Source: Alectoria sarmentosa
Taxonomy: Eukaryota > Ascomycota > Lecanoromycetes > Lecanorales > Parmeliaceae
Direction of reading: 5' to 3'
Length of the DNA stretch: 64,000 nucleotides
Assembly (NCBI GenBank): GCA_009733775.1
Contig: WOGZ01000116.1
Coordinates: forward strand, 29,657 to 93,656
In this document: positions 11,200-23,010 of the stretch, piece after piece
Numbering within the stretch: position 1 is the first letter of the stretch
Layout: the number at the start of each line of letters is the position of its first letter
Made by a program: the position numbers and the translations under genes
The notes under the pieces: model-generated
What the model was told of the DNA's origin: nothing
Database searches by the model: none
Seen by the model: the letters and a program-made list of their open reading frames with translations, nothing else

Positions 11200-11901
11200 T
11201 CACCGTTCAACCTCCCCACCCCTCCCTTCCCACTCCGTCCACCCACCTTTCATGTCCCCAGCTTTTATACCTTCCCATTCCCTCGCCATCCGAGCCGCAG
11301 CTCTACTCCTCACCCCAGCTTTGCAGTAGAAAATGACCTCCCCTACCCCCTTTCCCTCCCCTCCTTCTTTCCCATATCCCGCTTCTCCGTTGAAATCCGT
11401 GCCATCAGCACCATCCTCCGCATTCAATCCGCTACCCGCCTCCCTTTCCTTCGCCTTCGCCGAATACGGCGATTCCGAATTATCCCTTCCTGCTCCTGCC
11501 CCTCCCTTGTCTGCAATGGGCCTGGGTTTCTCGAATCCAAACCGATCAAAAAATTCCTCGTCGCTCAGATAGAATGCGTCAGGGTTGGATTTTATAGGCA
11601 TAGAGTAGGCACCCGGTATCCGTCCCGATTGCAGCAATTCGGATGGTTCGCGGACATCTATGATGATGCGGGAGGATGAGGGGTTGGTGATGAGGGAATG
11701 GACTTGTTCGAAGGTGTAGGGTCTAGGCGCTGAAGGTTCTGTGCTGTAACGCTGGCCGCGGGGAGTGATGATTGGGCGGAGAGAGGGGAGCGGACGAAGG
11801 GGGGAATGGAGGCAGCGGAAGCGCTTGGGAGCGGCGAGAAACGGTCGTGGAATGAGAAATCGGATGATGATTGGGAGGAGGACTGGGCGTGCAGAGACCA
11901 T
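11200..11901 (-). CDS. Rhodanese-like (sulfurtransferase) domain protein, probably mitochondrial
   Basis: A single 233-codon exon. Residues 1-50 are rich in Arg, Pro and hydrophobic residues without acidic ones, like a mitochondrial presequence, and are followed by QRYSTEPSAPRPYTFEQVHS. The rhodanese fold shows as IIIDVREPSELLQSGRIPGA, DAFYLSDEEFFDRFGFEKP, and the active-site loop CKAGVRS with Cys193, then DMKGGWTEWEG. Single-domain rhodaneses move sulfur from thiosulfate or persulfides and occur in yeast mitochondria as Rdl1/Rdl2. A Gly- and Glu-rich insertion of about 60 residues (128-187) separates the two halves of the domain, longer than I expect for the family. An ATG at 11951 opens a different frame and I found no splice joining it, so I start at 11901. 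Confidence 0.8.
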   Translation of the reverse strand: MVSARPVLLPIIIRFLIPRPFLAAPKRFRCLHSPLRPLPSLRPIITPRGQRYSTEPSAPRPYTFEQVHSLITNPSSSRIIIDVREPSELLQSGRIPGAYSMPIKSNPDAFYLSDEEFFDRFGFEKPRPIADKGGAGAGRDNSESPYSAKAKEREAGSGLNAEDGADGTDFNGEAGYGKEGGEGKGVGEVIFYCKAGVRSRAAARMAREWEGIKAGDMKGGWTEWEGRGGEVER

Positions 11902-12396
11902 CGTGATGCTCGAACGATGTTCTGAATAGAGAGACGAGAGAGAGCAGACATATGACCTCCGCTTATTGCAGCTTGACTTTACTTTGACTCCGCTATTTGT
12001 ATCAACCGAAGTTTCCCCATTTCGACTTTTACCACCCAGACTCCAGTAGTCTACAACTTCTACACTCTACTGAACATGCGGTATGTCATGAGCTGAGAAT
12101 TAGCTAGACAAGCGGGCAAGAACGCTTAGAGACCCACAAAAATCTCAACATCAATATCAGCATGCCTGCACGGATGGTTGGACGGTGCGAGTATAAGAGC
12201 AACAAAAATTGCAACAGAGATTCTGAAGACTCGACCGTGTTTTCTTATGGCTTTCGAAAAAAAATAAGGGTACTCTGCAACGCCGATGCATCAAATGACC
12301 CCCTCGTCCCTCAATACAGAATGTATGATATTGCCTTGATAGTCTGCCAAATCAACGCCGTGCCGATACCAGCCACTCCCCCTTATACGACCAAGC

Positions 12397-15202
12397 TTAG
12401 ATCTTATACACAATTCCATCGCTCTCGGAATACCTGTATCACCAATCATCAGCAAACCTTTCCTTGCCACCTATCACGACGAAGCAAGGGAGAGAAAGGG
12501 TCAAAACTCACATAATCTCATTCCGCTCCTGCATCCCTTCCAACGCCTTCCCAGCCTCTGCCAGCCCAAACTCCGCATCCCCTGTCCTCCCCAATCTCTC
12601 ATTGACTGCCTTGACAAGCGGCTCCACGTCCGCACTCTCGTTTTGGAATACAATTGTGTTGACAAGTTGGCCCAGTGCGGTTCTAAACACGCGAAGACGG
12701 TTTGCGTTGATGGGCTGTTGTGAGTCACCCTTCGTAGTTGCTTGGCTATCGTCTCCTTGTGAGGTGAGGAGCTGAGACGCTGGCGCTGAAGACGCGACCG
12801 ACATTTGCGATTGCGTTGTTCGGCCGTGGGTACGGGGGCTGGCAGTGTACATATCCTCGTTGTCAGAGTCGCCATCACCGTCTACGTCGCCGCCGTTGTC
12901 GCCGTTGGTGGTAGCTGCTCCTCTCGTCCTCGCCGTCCCGTTGGTGCGTGTAGTGTGTCGAGGTGTGGTACCATTCCTCCGTGGTGCTTCTTCTTGATCT
13001 CCGTCTTCGTCATTGTCGTCGGACGAGGAGTCACTAGACAAAGCATCCACATGGCTGACTTTTCTCCGTTTCTTTCGCTCGTCCTCGACCACTTCCTTGA
13101 ATAAAGCGAAACGAAGAATCGACTCTGCGGCTTCGGCGTCTCTCTCCTCTACCTTGTGGGAGAGACGAGCTTTGGCGTGAGCGGTTGCTAGACGGATGAG
13201 CGTTTCGAGGGTACGTGCTGTCATGGGGGAAGTCTTGCGCTGGTTGCCTTCAAGCTCGTCGTTGCGAAGTGCGGAATAGGTTGCTACGATGTGATCTGCT
13301 GCCCCCTTTGTGAGGACGGGTTTTCGCTGCAATTTGGCATATTGGATGTATTTCTTGATAAATGGGATACTGAGGACATCGACTTTCCGAGCAGCACCAC
13401 GGCCTGACGTGACGGTCACACCGGCGTGGAGCATGATGTTGAATTTTTCGTAGACTGTGGTGGGTTGGTTGGCATCTTGTTCTTCGTCAAGGCCAACGCC
13501 GAGGGTCTGATACTGCTGTTCACGGACTGGAGCGCCTTCTTCAGTGCCAGGTTGGCGGTAGCGATGCATACGGAGGACGTGCTCGGAGATCTGGCGGTCG
13601 CGGAAGTCATCGATGTCGTCTGTGACCACGAAAAGCAGATCAAAACGGGAGAGAAGAGAGTCGGGGAGGGCGATGTTGCGGTGCGGGTCTTTGTGAGGGT
13701 CATATTGGCCGTAGATAGGATTTGCGGCTGCTATGACACTGCAGCGGGCGTTGAGGGAGGTATGAATGCCTGCTTTGGCGATAGTGACGGTCTGTTGTTC
13801 CATGACTTCGTGGATGGCTACTCTGTCGATGTCGCTCATTTTGTCGAATTCGTCGATACAGACAACGCCTCGGTCACCAAGAACCATGGCACCGGCTTCC
13901 AGACGTCGTTCACCGGTTTCTTTGTCTGAAGTCACTGCTGCTGTAAGACCAACGCCTGAAGATCCTCGGCCAGTGGTTGCTATCGCCAATGGTGCTGTAT
14001 TCAGGACAAATCGGAGTAGCTGAGATTTCGCAGTCGATGGGTCTCCGACCATTAAGATGTTGATGTCTCCTCTCAAATGCGTTCCATTTTCCAGATTCTT
14101 CTCCATACCGCCCAGCAGCATGAGTAAAATTGCTTTCTTGATGTGATCATGACCGTAAATGCTGGGTGCGAGTGACTGTGACAGCAGCTCAAACACATTT
14201 TTCTTTTTTGATATTCTGTTGATATTTCGAATATCCGTATCCGTGATTGCCGATTGAGCAATTCCTCCACCAGACTTGGATGAGAGCATGACAACATTGT
14301 TGGCCAAAATCAGGGTCCTGAAAGTCGCACTGCCTTGGCCAGCATTGCGGTTTCCTAGCGATCTGTAGATACCAACGAGCTGTATTCGGTCTCCCGGCTT
14401 GACCTGGTCTACTAAATCATCGTCCATGATCACGTCCACACCTCGAGGAAGTTGTCCTGCTGGTGCACGCTCTGGCATCTCCTGTATAGAGATGGTTTGG
14501 TGATCTCTGTACGTGCAGTAACCGTATTCTGTGATGAGCTATTGATTGTCAGCGTTTACGAACAAAGAGGCTCCGTCCTTCAGAAGATTACCGGCTCTCC
14601 ATCCTCATCCTCCTGAGGATACACACTTGTGCTGGCTGCTCCATTCATAGTCATCGTCTGATCCCGGTATTCCCTGAACCGAAATATGTTCTTCTTTTCA
14701 TTGTAGTGCACACTTTTCACGACCTTTGGGCGAACTAAAGAGCATTTTGTAACAATCCCTTCAAGCGATACCATATGATTGAGGTGGTTGGAACTGAGGG
14801 TTCGAGGATTGCAAGAGAATTCGCCGAATGAGCCAACATAGGCGCAGTAGTACATCTTGCAATTGCGTAAGCCAGGGCAGCAGGTCTTGGATCGTGAATA
14901 CATACAACATCGTCAGACGCCTCCCTCACAGGTCTGTTGGGCAGTGCGACAATCGTATTCTTGAGCGCATGGTCGAACGCTTGCGAGAAATCGAAGGGGG
15001 CTTGTATCAATCCCTCTGCCAATTGTCTATTGTGGGTTCTGATCTCATCGAGGCTGACAGTAAGTCTTCGAAAGCCTCTATTGAGCATGAGTATGATGTC
15101 CGCGCGGTAGCTTCGAGCGCTTTGGTCGTTGGGATCCAGGAACTCTTCTGCCAGGCGTATGCGATCTCGCACTGCTTCATCACGAAGCTGTAAGCCGTCC
15201 AT
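12397..15202 (-). CDS. MCM3: DNA replication licensing factor MCM3
   Basis: Four exons on the minus strand (15202-14906, 14855-14592, 14538-12512, 12433-12397) give about 874 residues. The N-terminus reads MDGLQLRDEAVRDRIRLAEE; exon 2 carries YYCAYVGSFGEFSCNPRTL and VSLEGIVTKCSLVRPKVVKS. The AAA+ core has the MCM3-type Walker A GDPSTAKSQLLRF near residue 352, Walker B CIDEFDKM and the arginine-finger motif SRFDLLFVV. The block GNRNAGQGSATFRTLILANN is specific to MCM3 among MCM2-7. A disordered acidic and Thr-rich region precedes the C-terminal block RLRVFRTALGQLVNTIVFQN. The terminal exon, reached through a GTGAGT donor at 12511, supplies YSESDGIVYKI, the family ending. MCM3 is part of the replicative helicase loaded at origins in G1. 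If the last intron is retained, a stop appears immediately after NEIM. Confidence 0.96.
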
Positions 15203-15593
15203 TTTGAAGAAGATCTATGGGTAATGATTATGGAGGGGGTTTTCCTTGAGATATTCAGAAGGAGAAATTGAGGTTCGGTCGAGGGGTCTATGGAACGCGT
15301 TGAAATCGCGTTCTTTCGCGTCAATTCGGCGGCTTTGTACGTGTAAGTTGCCGTAGTCAGGTGGAGACGCCAGTACAGTACTGCTTCGTATGCTGGAAGG
15401 ATACTTGTTGTGTTCATAGCATTGGACTATTCTATATAATATTAAAAGTCACCAAAACCGTGGCCTTTTCTACTTCTGAGAAACGAGCTTCGGTCAGACT
15501 CCACGTCCGAAGGTCTGGAAAATTACACGAAGAGTCTCCGGAAGCGCCTCTCGTCTATCGTGACATCGTTCCGCATGGTCGCTGTTGTCAGAA

Positions 15594-17114
15594 TCATTGC
15601 ACATTCTTGTCAAAGACCTCCCTTCCTTGAATTCTCACGTTGCTGCCTTTATCCATTGCTTTAGATACGTCGGCCCAATCAATCATCTTCAAAAAGTCCT
15701 TGTGAACTCCACTCCTGAATCCCGAGCGACGTTCATCCCGCGTCAAGACGGGATATTGAGACGAATCAGCACTTGTTGAGTGTGATATTCCACTCGGCTT
15801 TCGGATTTTGCGGACAGTCTTCCAGCGGAACAGTGCCGGAAACGAAGGCAGGCATGCGCCGAGGATACCCAAACACACCTCGACAACGGCCCATACGCCT
15901 AGATGATAAATTCCGAGTCAGTATTGTTTATTTGAGAGAGAGTGTAATGAGCTTTGAACATGTCTACAGAAAAGACACTCCTAAGATTTGCCTCAATACT
16001 CATGGTTCGGTCCAAAAGAGAAAACATGGACTCCGAAAATACATAAATACATACATGGCTTGACGTCAGACCCTAGAAGCTTGTCAGTATTGTCCCGCGA
16101 TATGAGCTCGAAAATAAGAAGCCAAGGCCTTACACGGTGCGTCTGAAAGCGAAATATTCGCCATTTGAGGAATTCGGTAGAGACTGACGCCACAAGTACT
16201 TCAGAACTTCGGTCAATGTCATCCTTACCAAGGACCAGGTCTGGTAACTTACAGGCTTCCAAGTGAAAATATACCAATCAGCTGTAATTTTCTGGATTTA
16301 TCGGCGTGGAGACGCCACAGAAAAGGCATCGGCAGGCAGAGTGCAATTATATCAGTAAGTGCGTTCAACGAGCCCAGAATAATGAAGGCAGTGTTTAGGT
16401 GAATGCATTGGCCCTGGACATCGGTCCAAGCTGCATTGATTGGCCGACACTGGAAGATGACGAGAAGGTTCATGGTTAGACCACAGCATATTACGAAACC
16501 ACCAACGATGCAGAGGGCAGTCTTGAACCGAGGATCTGGGAAGAGTCGGCGATAAAGTAGCAAAATCGACAGCTTGACTGCTGTGATGGCAGCATTATAC
16601 AGCTCCTCGGTGGCGATGACCCACTACCATTATATGTAAGCGGGTGTTCAGCCATATATGATATCGAATACTTACTTTAGCGAACGTCTCGGGGGATTTG
16701 AGAAGGACTGCATGTTTCCCGCCTCCGTAATGGACACCTAATCCATCAGGACCTCTCAGTACGATCTCGCCATATCCATCAGGTGGGGAGTGCATACACA
16801 TTAAACCTCCTCCAACCTGTCCAGCTGCAAGGATCTAGGTGACGACATTTGCACCGGTCAGCCATCTTTTTTTGGCAATGAGAGCGCTGACGGCGGATCT
16901 AGGTATTCAAAGAAAGTCTTACAAGTGCAACGACTGTCATATAATCGTCAGCCAGGTTTGGAGCTTTGCATAGTCGACGAGAGGAAAATCTCAGAACCAC
17001 TGCAACAACTGCAATAACAATGCATATCCCGTGCGATACAACAATATCGTTCGACCGGTCCTGATGGATATGTGCGAGCTGAGATTGGATCTCTTGTGCA
17101 TTTGGTGGGGCCAT
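15594..17114 (-). CDS. Rhodopsin-like seven-helix integral membrane protein (PTH11/SAT4-type)
   Basis: Six exons (17114-16923, 16834-16676, 16623-16253, 16198-16134, 16072-16055, 15898-15594) join in frame into about 369 residues. The family pattern is intact: helix 1 with VVSHGICIVIAVVAVVLRFS, then RLCKAPNLADDYMTVVAL, FAKWVIATEELYNAAITAVK, LSILLLYRRLFPDPRF, CRPINAAWTD, LGSLNALTDIIALCLPMPFL, KLQLIGIFSLGSL and finally VWAVVEVCLGILGACLPSF. The cytoplasmic tail is short and polar. This domain (often named Rhodopsin in Pfam) is a fungal-specific expansion related to the PTH11 receptor; ligands are mostly unknown, so a sensing role is only an inference. The fifth exon is only 18 bases (SDVKP plus split codons) between introns of 61 and 156 bases, and it restores the conserved WSDVKP motif. 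All introns are GT-AG. Confidence 0.82.
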
Positions 17115-20100
17115 TGGACGACTTTGGCAGGAGCCCGGATGCAGAGTACAAGGCTAAGAGTTTGATGAGTTGTGATCTCGGAGTCAGGATTTCCGCCCTA
17201 AACAAAGCTTGAGTGTGACAGTCACATAAGCCCAAGATGTGCAAGGAACGAGTGTTGCTTTACGTTGCTTGATGACTCTATATACTCTTCCAGTGAGAGG
17301 TTTGTTGAGCGACGAGATGCGACTGAAGACTACGCGGGGACAGTCGATCAATTGAGCTTTGACTTGGAACTGAAGGTACCGTTAGAGTGTTGCGCCTCGC
17401 TAGAGGATGGCCCAAAGTGGGAGGCCAGTCAAGAATCAAGACCAAACCTCGGTGCATGTGGGGTGCCTAGTCCCTGGCTATAGCCTATCGCATTGCGATA
17501 ATAGGTACGCTGCAGCATGTTTTGAGTTGACACAGGTGGTAGGGTGCAAGCCGCGCACCTTTGGCGAGTAGCAATACGATCATCCATAGGCGTCGTCCCA
17601 AATGGTGCCACATTCGGTCATTCAGTGTCGCATGAAGCGCCATCCATAGTCTGTGTATTGATTGATGCATTGTTGTAGGCCGTGTGCAACGATGCAGGTT
17701 CTTGCTCTCCAAAGCTCTCTTTGATCCTTGCATAATCTTTTACAAGCACAGTGTCAGTCCTCGATTCGGCCAGCAGGCCTGCACATAGGTTGAGGCCTGT
17801 CCTAGATTTCTCGTATTTGACCTTGACGAGGTTGAATAGATGGAAGTCAGGCCAAAAGACCGCGATCGGGGTATGAAGGTGCATGGGGTTAGTCCCTTGG
17901 TGGAAATAAAGAGAGGCACAGTGCATGGCTGCTGCTGCTGCTGCCCTGTGTCTCTCTGAGTCTCTTCTCCGATGAGTCCAACACCATGGATCACCAATAC
18001 ATACAACATCAACTGCAGCTTCTATTGCTGCATGACATACCTATTAAAGTATACCCGCAACCGTTGCGGCGTTTCCCACACACCCTACTCTCTAACAACG
18101 ACTACAGTCGCTACCTTACCAGTCATCCTTCACACTTGACCACTCTTGCACTGACACTCGACCGAAAGAGCTTGTCCAGAACGCTACAATGGATGATCGG
18201 CTAGGAGTGAAATAGTAAAAAGCCAATCTTCTCAATTAGGACGACCACACTTCCCGTTCGAATCAGCGCATGTACTACTGGCATTATGCATTGAAGCGCT
18301 TCCTTAGCAGTGGTCACTGGCGAGACCCTTGGAACCGTCGACACAGATATCTTCCAATAATTGGCTCATTCCACGCTCATGGAACAGGTACGGGACTAGA
18401 CGTCAATCATAATCGTTCTTCATTCGGGGCCGGCAGATAGAAAAAAAGGGGGATATAGTTCCACATCCGCATGGTTCTAGGCTCGCCGCATCTTCAAGGG
18501 TATCTCCAAAATGGTTGTAATGCTGCAAGTACCAGCAAGACTTCTTCTCAAATCTAACAAACCGGGCTATCCAACACCATTTCTAGCTCTACTCATGGCA
18601 AGTGGTGTTGTGCATGACGACACAGTGAAGACACATTTCCAAATCTTCTTTTTTCTTTCACACATGTAGCAGCCTATTTGATGCGAGCTCAAAAGCTGGG
18701 ACAATTCTCCAAGGGTCACTTTGGCACTGAGGCCATGAACGAAGAAAAAGTCCTTCCGTGAGCTTTCGAGACTATCTCCTGGAGAGCAAAGGGCGAGCAC
18801 GGAAAGACGACCTCATGGTACCGCTCATGGAAATATAGGACCTCGTCTTGTCTGGAGCACCTTCAACCTGTGTAGAACAAGATGCCCAGTGTGCAAACAA
18901 AAAAAGATGCCCCTCCAGAAGCAGCTGAAGTACTTGCTTTCAATCTCTGCACTACAAAGGGCCCCGGAACAAGAGTATACTGGAATGCGCTCGGATGGAC
19001 GAATTTGACAGTTTCGGGGACATTAAACACCAAATGATAGGCACACTCCGGAAGGACGATCTTCTCAACGAGGCCAATCACACTCTGCCATTGGCTAATA
19101 CACAGAGATACCTGCATGATGCCAACGAATTCACACTGCCCTGGTATCACTTGCAAGACTGATGCGCGATCACATTAAGAACAGGCGCTGTCTTGTTGGA
19201 GCAAGCTCAATTGCGATATTGAAAATCAGGACAGACGATGGGCTGAGTGGAGGCATGGAAGGATATGTTTGTCGTGTGACGTATGGGGTTTATTACACAA
19301 CAATGCTGTTTGAACACGTCAATAGGCTATTCACTGGTGAGTTTTCTTGGGACCACTCGCCGATGAGCGGGCATTCTCCACCTTTGTAAAACCATTCCTG
19401 AATGGCGTCTCTCTTCTCTTTCCTGGCAACGTAGCCCGCATTTTCTACGTTGTCCCAGATACTACTCCCCAAATGAAACCTTCGCTCCGGCGTTTCACTG
19501 GACAAGTTCCCTGAGAGCAGAGATGATCCAACTGAACCGACGAAGGTCTTCTAGCTAGTGGGTGAGGCCACTCGCCCGTTGCAAGAGAGATCATGCCAAG
19601 ATGGAGCTTCCGCAAGACAGCTCTGTGCCTTCCAAGAATTGTACCAGGTCGTCCCCTATTCTTTCGATGCACGAGAACGCCACCTCGCCTTATCTGAGCC
19701 AGACATGGTCTGCAAGAAGGTCGATCGATTTGAAGCCCAAAATGGATGTGCACAATTCGAGCCCGCTCTCGAGCTTTCCGAGATCATCAGTCGGTGATAA
19801 AAGATCTCTAAGGTGTCCATTCCTTATGAAAAACACCACTTTAATAAATCGACAACGATTTCCTTGTCGTCGTCCCTGGTCGACATCTGAAGTCTGAATC
19901 TGCAAACACGCGATAGAGTAGTTGCGAAAGCCGTCAAGTCTCCCATGGAGCACCGAAAGAAGTTTCAATTGATATCTCCACATTCGAATGTTTGCAGCTT
20001 AATGCATGCTCACCAAGACGACTCGTAGATGCGGAACGCCAGTTGCGTGCATAAATACATACCCAGAATGTAACCACATGCGTCAAGCAATCCGGCACCC

Positions 20101-20760
20101 AAAATTTGGACCAAGCAGTGTGGTGAACCATACACACCTTTCGCCATGGTCCTAAGAAAGACTTTGAGCTTGGAAAGACAAGCCATTATCCCTAAAGCGC
20201 TCTGATGCCACACCGACGCCGAAAAATAAATTGCTGGTCTTGGAGCTCCATCTGATACTGGCCCTAGCCCGATATACTTGCTCCTTGGTCGTGAATGGCT
20301 TGGCCCGTTTGATTGCAAGAATCTCAGGAAGAAAAGACCACGTGAAGCAAAAGTTGGATTTTGAGAAAGAAGTCGGTAAGTGACAAAGTTAATGTCTCGT
20401 TTGATAGACTTACAAAGCTTCGACCACTGCTCGTACTGTAGCTTTATGTTTTAAACACCTGATACTTGGCTGCTACATGGATTACGCTTAGCTTCCTTGG
20501 TCAAGGGCCAATGATGTTTGACTTGAAAGATGAATAAGGTGGGGCCTTCGCGGATGCCGGATACCGACATTGAGGTTTGCTTCGTCCTCCCTTTCAAACT
20601 TCCAAGGATGATGTGACTTGGAGTTTAGTATATGCCTCTTTCCAAGAGCCGATAACGACATATTCGAGAAACGCTCTTCTTCAGTGATATCCTAGAAACC
20701 AAGCACTGGTACTACCCATTGAAGCGTGAGAGCAAAGTGCAAAGTCTTTGTTCTTTGGCC
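17115..20760. other. Long gene-poor region (3.6 kb)
   Basis: I found no gene I can defend. Many short frames occur on both strands, none with a clear family motif. The minus strand between about 20320 and 19300 reads like decayed protein in several frames, for example a hydrophobic run with GAGLLDACGYILGMYLCT at about 20080 and a run with FHLGSSIWDNVENAGYV near 19450, separated by stops. A CTG/CAG trinucleotide run lies near 17928-17943. The 5' end presumably holds the rhodopsin-like gene's promoter and the 3' end that of the following gene. Confidence 0.4.
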
Positions 20761-22181
20761 ATGTCGTCTTCCAGTCCCGCGTGGAAGGAACAACGTCGTC
20801 AGAATATCCTTCGGGCTGCAAGTGCAGTAGTCATCGGAAGTACAATCCGGCCCAATGACAGGACTGCAATCAAGGCCATCATCTCCAAACACTCACAAAA
20901 GTTTGATTCTGTCGTCAAGATGTATGGAAGTGAGATGGTCGTCCAGATAATATCCAGCTTGCTTGACAACGGAACGTTTGCCTTGGAGTCAGCTGCTCAC
21001 TTTGAATTCGCCAAGGCTCATCAGCCTTCTGCCGTCAGGGACAGACAGCATGATGCTTTGGAGCAAGAGGCGGCCCAGTCAGAAGCCAAGGCTTTAGATG
21101 AAGCCTCAAGATCTGATCTAGCTATGATCAAAGGCAACCAGGGTGGCGAGCAAATCGATGTCGCAGGTTCAGAACTCTGCCCTACGATGATTTTTGATTC
21201 CGCTAATGTGTGTGAGAAGAAGCCGGACTGCTCGAAGACTCTTCCGGATCCATTGCCTCCAAATCGCCATCTTTGTTTCCCTCATACTTGGCCTATACTT
21301 CTCAGCATAAGCTACTGAATACCGTCCAGAGAGTCTTGGAGGAATGCTGCTACGATTGGGTGGCAAAGTGGATTCCGTCCCTGTTGGAAGAGCGGAAATG
21401 GACTTGTTCCGAAGCAGTTGAGCTTGGCGAATGGACCGCAACCATACCTAAGCGATTTGACACTTTCAGCTTTGATGCAACAAGTCTCGGGTCGGAGGAG
21501 GCGCTGACCGCGGTCTTCCTGGCATCGCACCCACTTCGTCATGCAGCAGTACATCGCCTTCGCACGAGCGTCAAAGGAATTGAGAGGATGCTCAAGAATG
21601 CGTTGAACTTGGCCACCGCTTTGCAAGATACGCAACGCAAGTGCAAGCTTCAAGGTATCCTAATGGACTTCAGGGCTACGATGCAAGATATGGAATTGAA
21701 CAAGAACAACCTTGAAAGTCAGTTGGACGAAGAACTTCGCCACATTCAGGATCAGAGGAAAGCCCTGGACAGGAAAGAGAAAGATGCAAAACTGAACATG
21801 TTGCAACAAGATCGGGAGAACATGAACAGTTTGAGCTCTCTATTCGAAAAGTCAATAAGAAATTTATCGTCGACTGAAGAATACGGTGCGAGTAGTGCCG
21901 AGCATACCGATTCTGGCAACGTTGATCCTCAAGAATCCGAATCCGACGCCGTCGCGGGCGATACGGCCCACGAACCCAGCGCTGAGCATAAGGAGACTGC
22001 GGCTTCTGATGCTGAGTTTAATATCGCATACAGCAAGGGAAGCACTCGTAGAGACACTGGGTCCAGCCTTGCAGACCGCTCAGGAATCGCCGAACAGCCG
22101 ATCGAAATTGAGAGTGGCACATTGCCTTCTGAGCTTGATCTTGACGACGCAGATGTGCCGACACAACTCATGGAACAATGA
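20761..22181 (+). CDS. Hypothetical protein, two exons, with coiled coil
   Basis: I do not recognise this protein. The start MSSSSPAWKEQRRQNILRAA at 20761 opens a frame that I join at a GTGTGT donor (20761-21207) to a second exon at 21306-22181, giving about 440 residues. The donor is weak, but phase 0 fits and the intron carries a pyrimidine-rich TCTCAG acceptor. The first part is helical with repeated Gln, Glu and Ala. The second has a globular Trp- and Cys-containing segment (EECCYDWVAKWIPSLLEERK), then a heptad-like charged helix (LESQLDEELRHIQDQRKALD and on) over about 60 residues, then an acidic disordered tail ending DDADVPTQLMEQ. The end resembles a short acidic nuclear interaction motif, but that is speculation. 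Without the intron it would be two separate frames, so annotation tools may split it. Confidence 0.55.
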
Positions 22182-22326
22182 TCAGCACCAGCAGTGTTGG
22201 ACCTCCATAAGCCAAGAACAGCGGCAAATGGCACAGTAAGTGCCTCAGAGGATAGTGGTGCTTGTTTTTTGATCGATCTTAGGATGGCTACGTATCCGAC
22301 GAGCGAAGAACACCACGGTATGCAAA

Positions 22327-23010
22327 TCACAGGCTAATCGATATCCAAACACAGATATCAAGTCTCAAATAACGCCCTTTACCTCTCATCCTCTCTCTTG
22401 CATGATGATAAGCCACTCCAATTTCCGACGGCGCAACATCCCTATTCCCTACCACACCTCTACTTACATGCTCAATAGTAACCAGCAGCTTCTCATAATG
22501 GTGTTCCCGTCTCATATACCGATCAAGCCCCGCAAGCGTGACTCCTCAGTCATGACGACGCCTAAGTCAGGGCTTGGTCCGATGCCCTGTCCGGCCAACC
22601 CCTTACTGTGGCCTTGCTCATTTTCTCTTGCAACTTCTTTGCAGGTAATTTTTCAGAGCGGCCTTCAGGAATTAGCGGTCCGTCAACCAACGACGAAGGG
22701 TACCATTGCTTCTCTACATATGTCCAAGATAAGAGTGATGTTGTCGGGAGTAATTCGGACCCCGGGTTGGGGTCGGAGGTGTAGGCTTAGGCCTTCCGTT
22801 GTAGGATATTCAATGTAATCTCCAATGGAAGTGTCGATCAAGACTGAGTTGTGATTCTCAAAGATACTGGATCCTGGTTGTCGCAAGAGATTTGAAAGGA
22901 GGACCCATCGGGGCACAGTGAGATTTCGAGAAAAGAGGTCCTGTGTAGCAATGTTGGAAGCAGATACTGCGACAGCAAAGAGGGTATTTCGGAGCAGGAA
23001 AATAAATCAT
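22327..23010 (-). pseudogene. Possible decayed gene for a small secreted protein
   Basis: On the minus strand a signal-peptide-like stretch (FLLRNTLFAVAVSASN, near 22990) leads into a polar segment with NLTVPRWVLLSNLLRQPGSS, then LSLHLRPQPGVRITPDNITL and LDICREAMVPFV. The frame then breaks (stop near 22683), continues in another frame with IPEGRSEKLPAKKLQEKMSK, and again in another with HYEKLLVTIEHVSRGVVGNR, ending by 22327. Three consecutive coding-like stretches in one direction suggest a single decayed gene. A working gene with introns is possible, but I could not find splice sites that join the parts. The product family is unknown to me. Confidence 0.35.

Noticed and set aside
11658..11951. 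Alternative start ATG at 11951 for the rhodanese gene
   Set aside because: It is in another frame, and I found no GT-AG junction connecting it to the rhodanese frame.
13426..13929. 167-codon plus-strand frame opposite MCM3
   Set aside because: It is the antisense shadow of the strongly conserved MCM3 AAA+ core.
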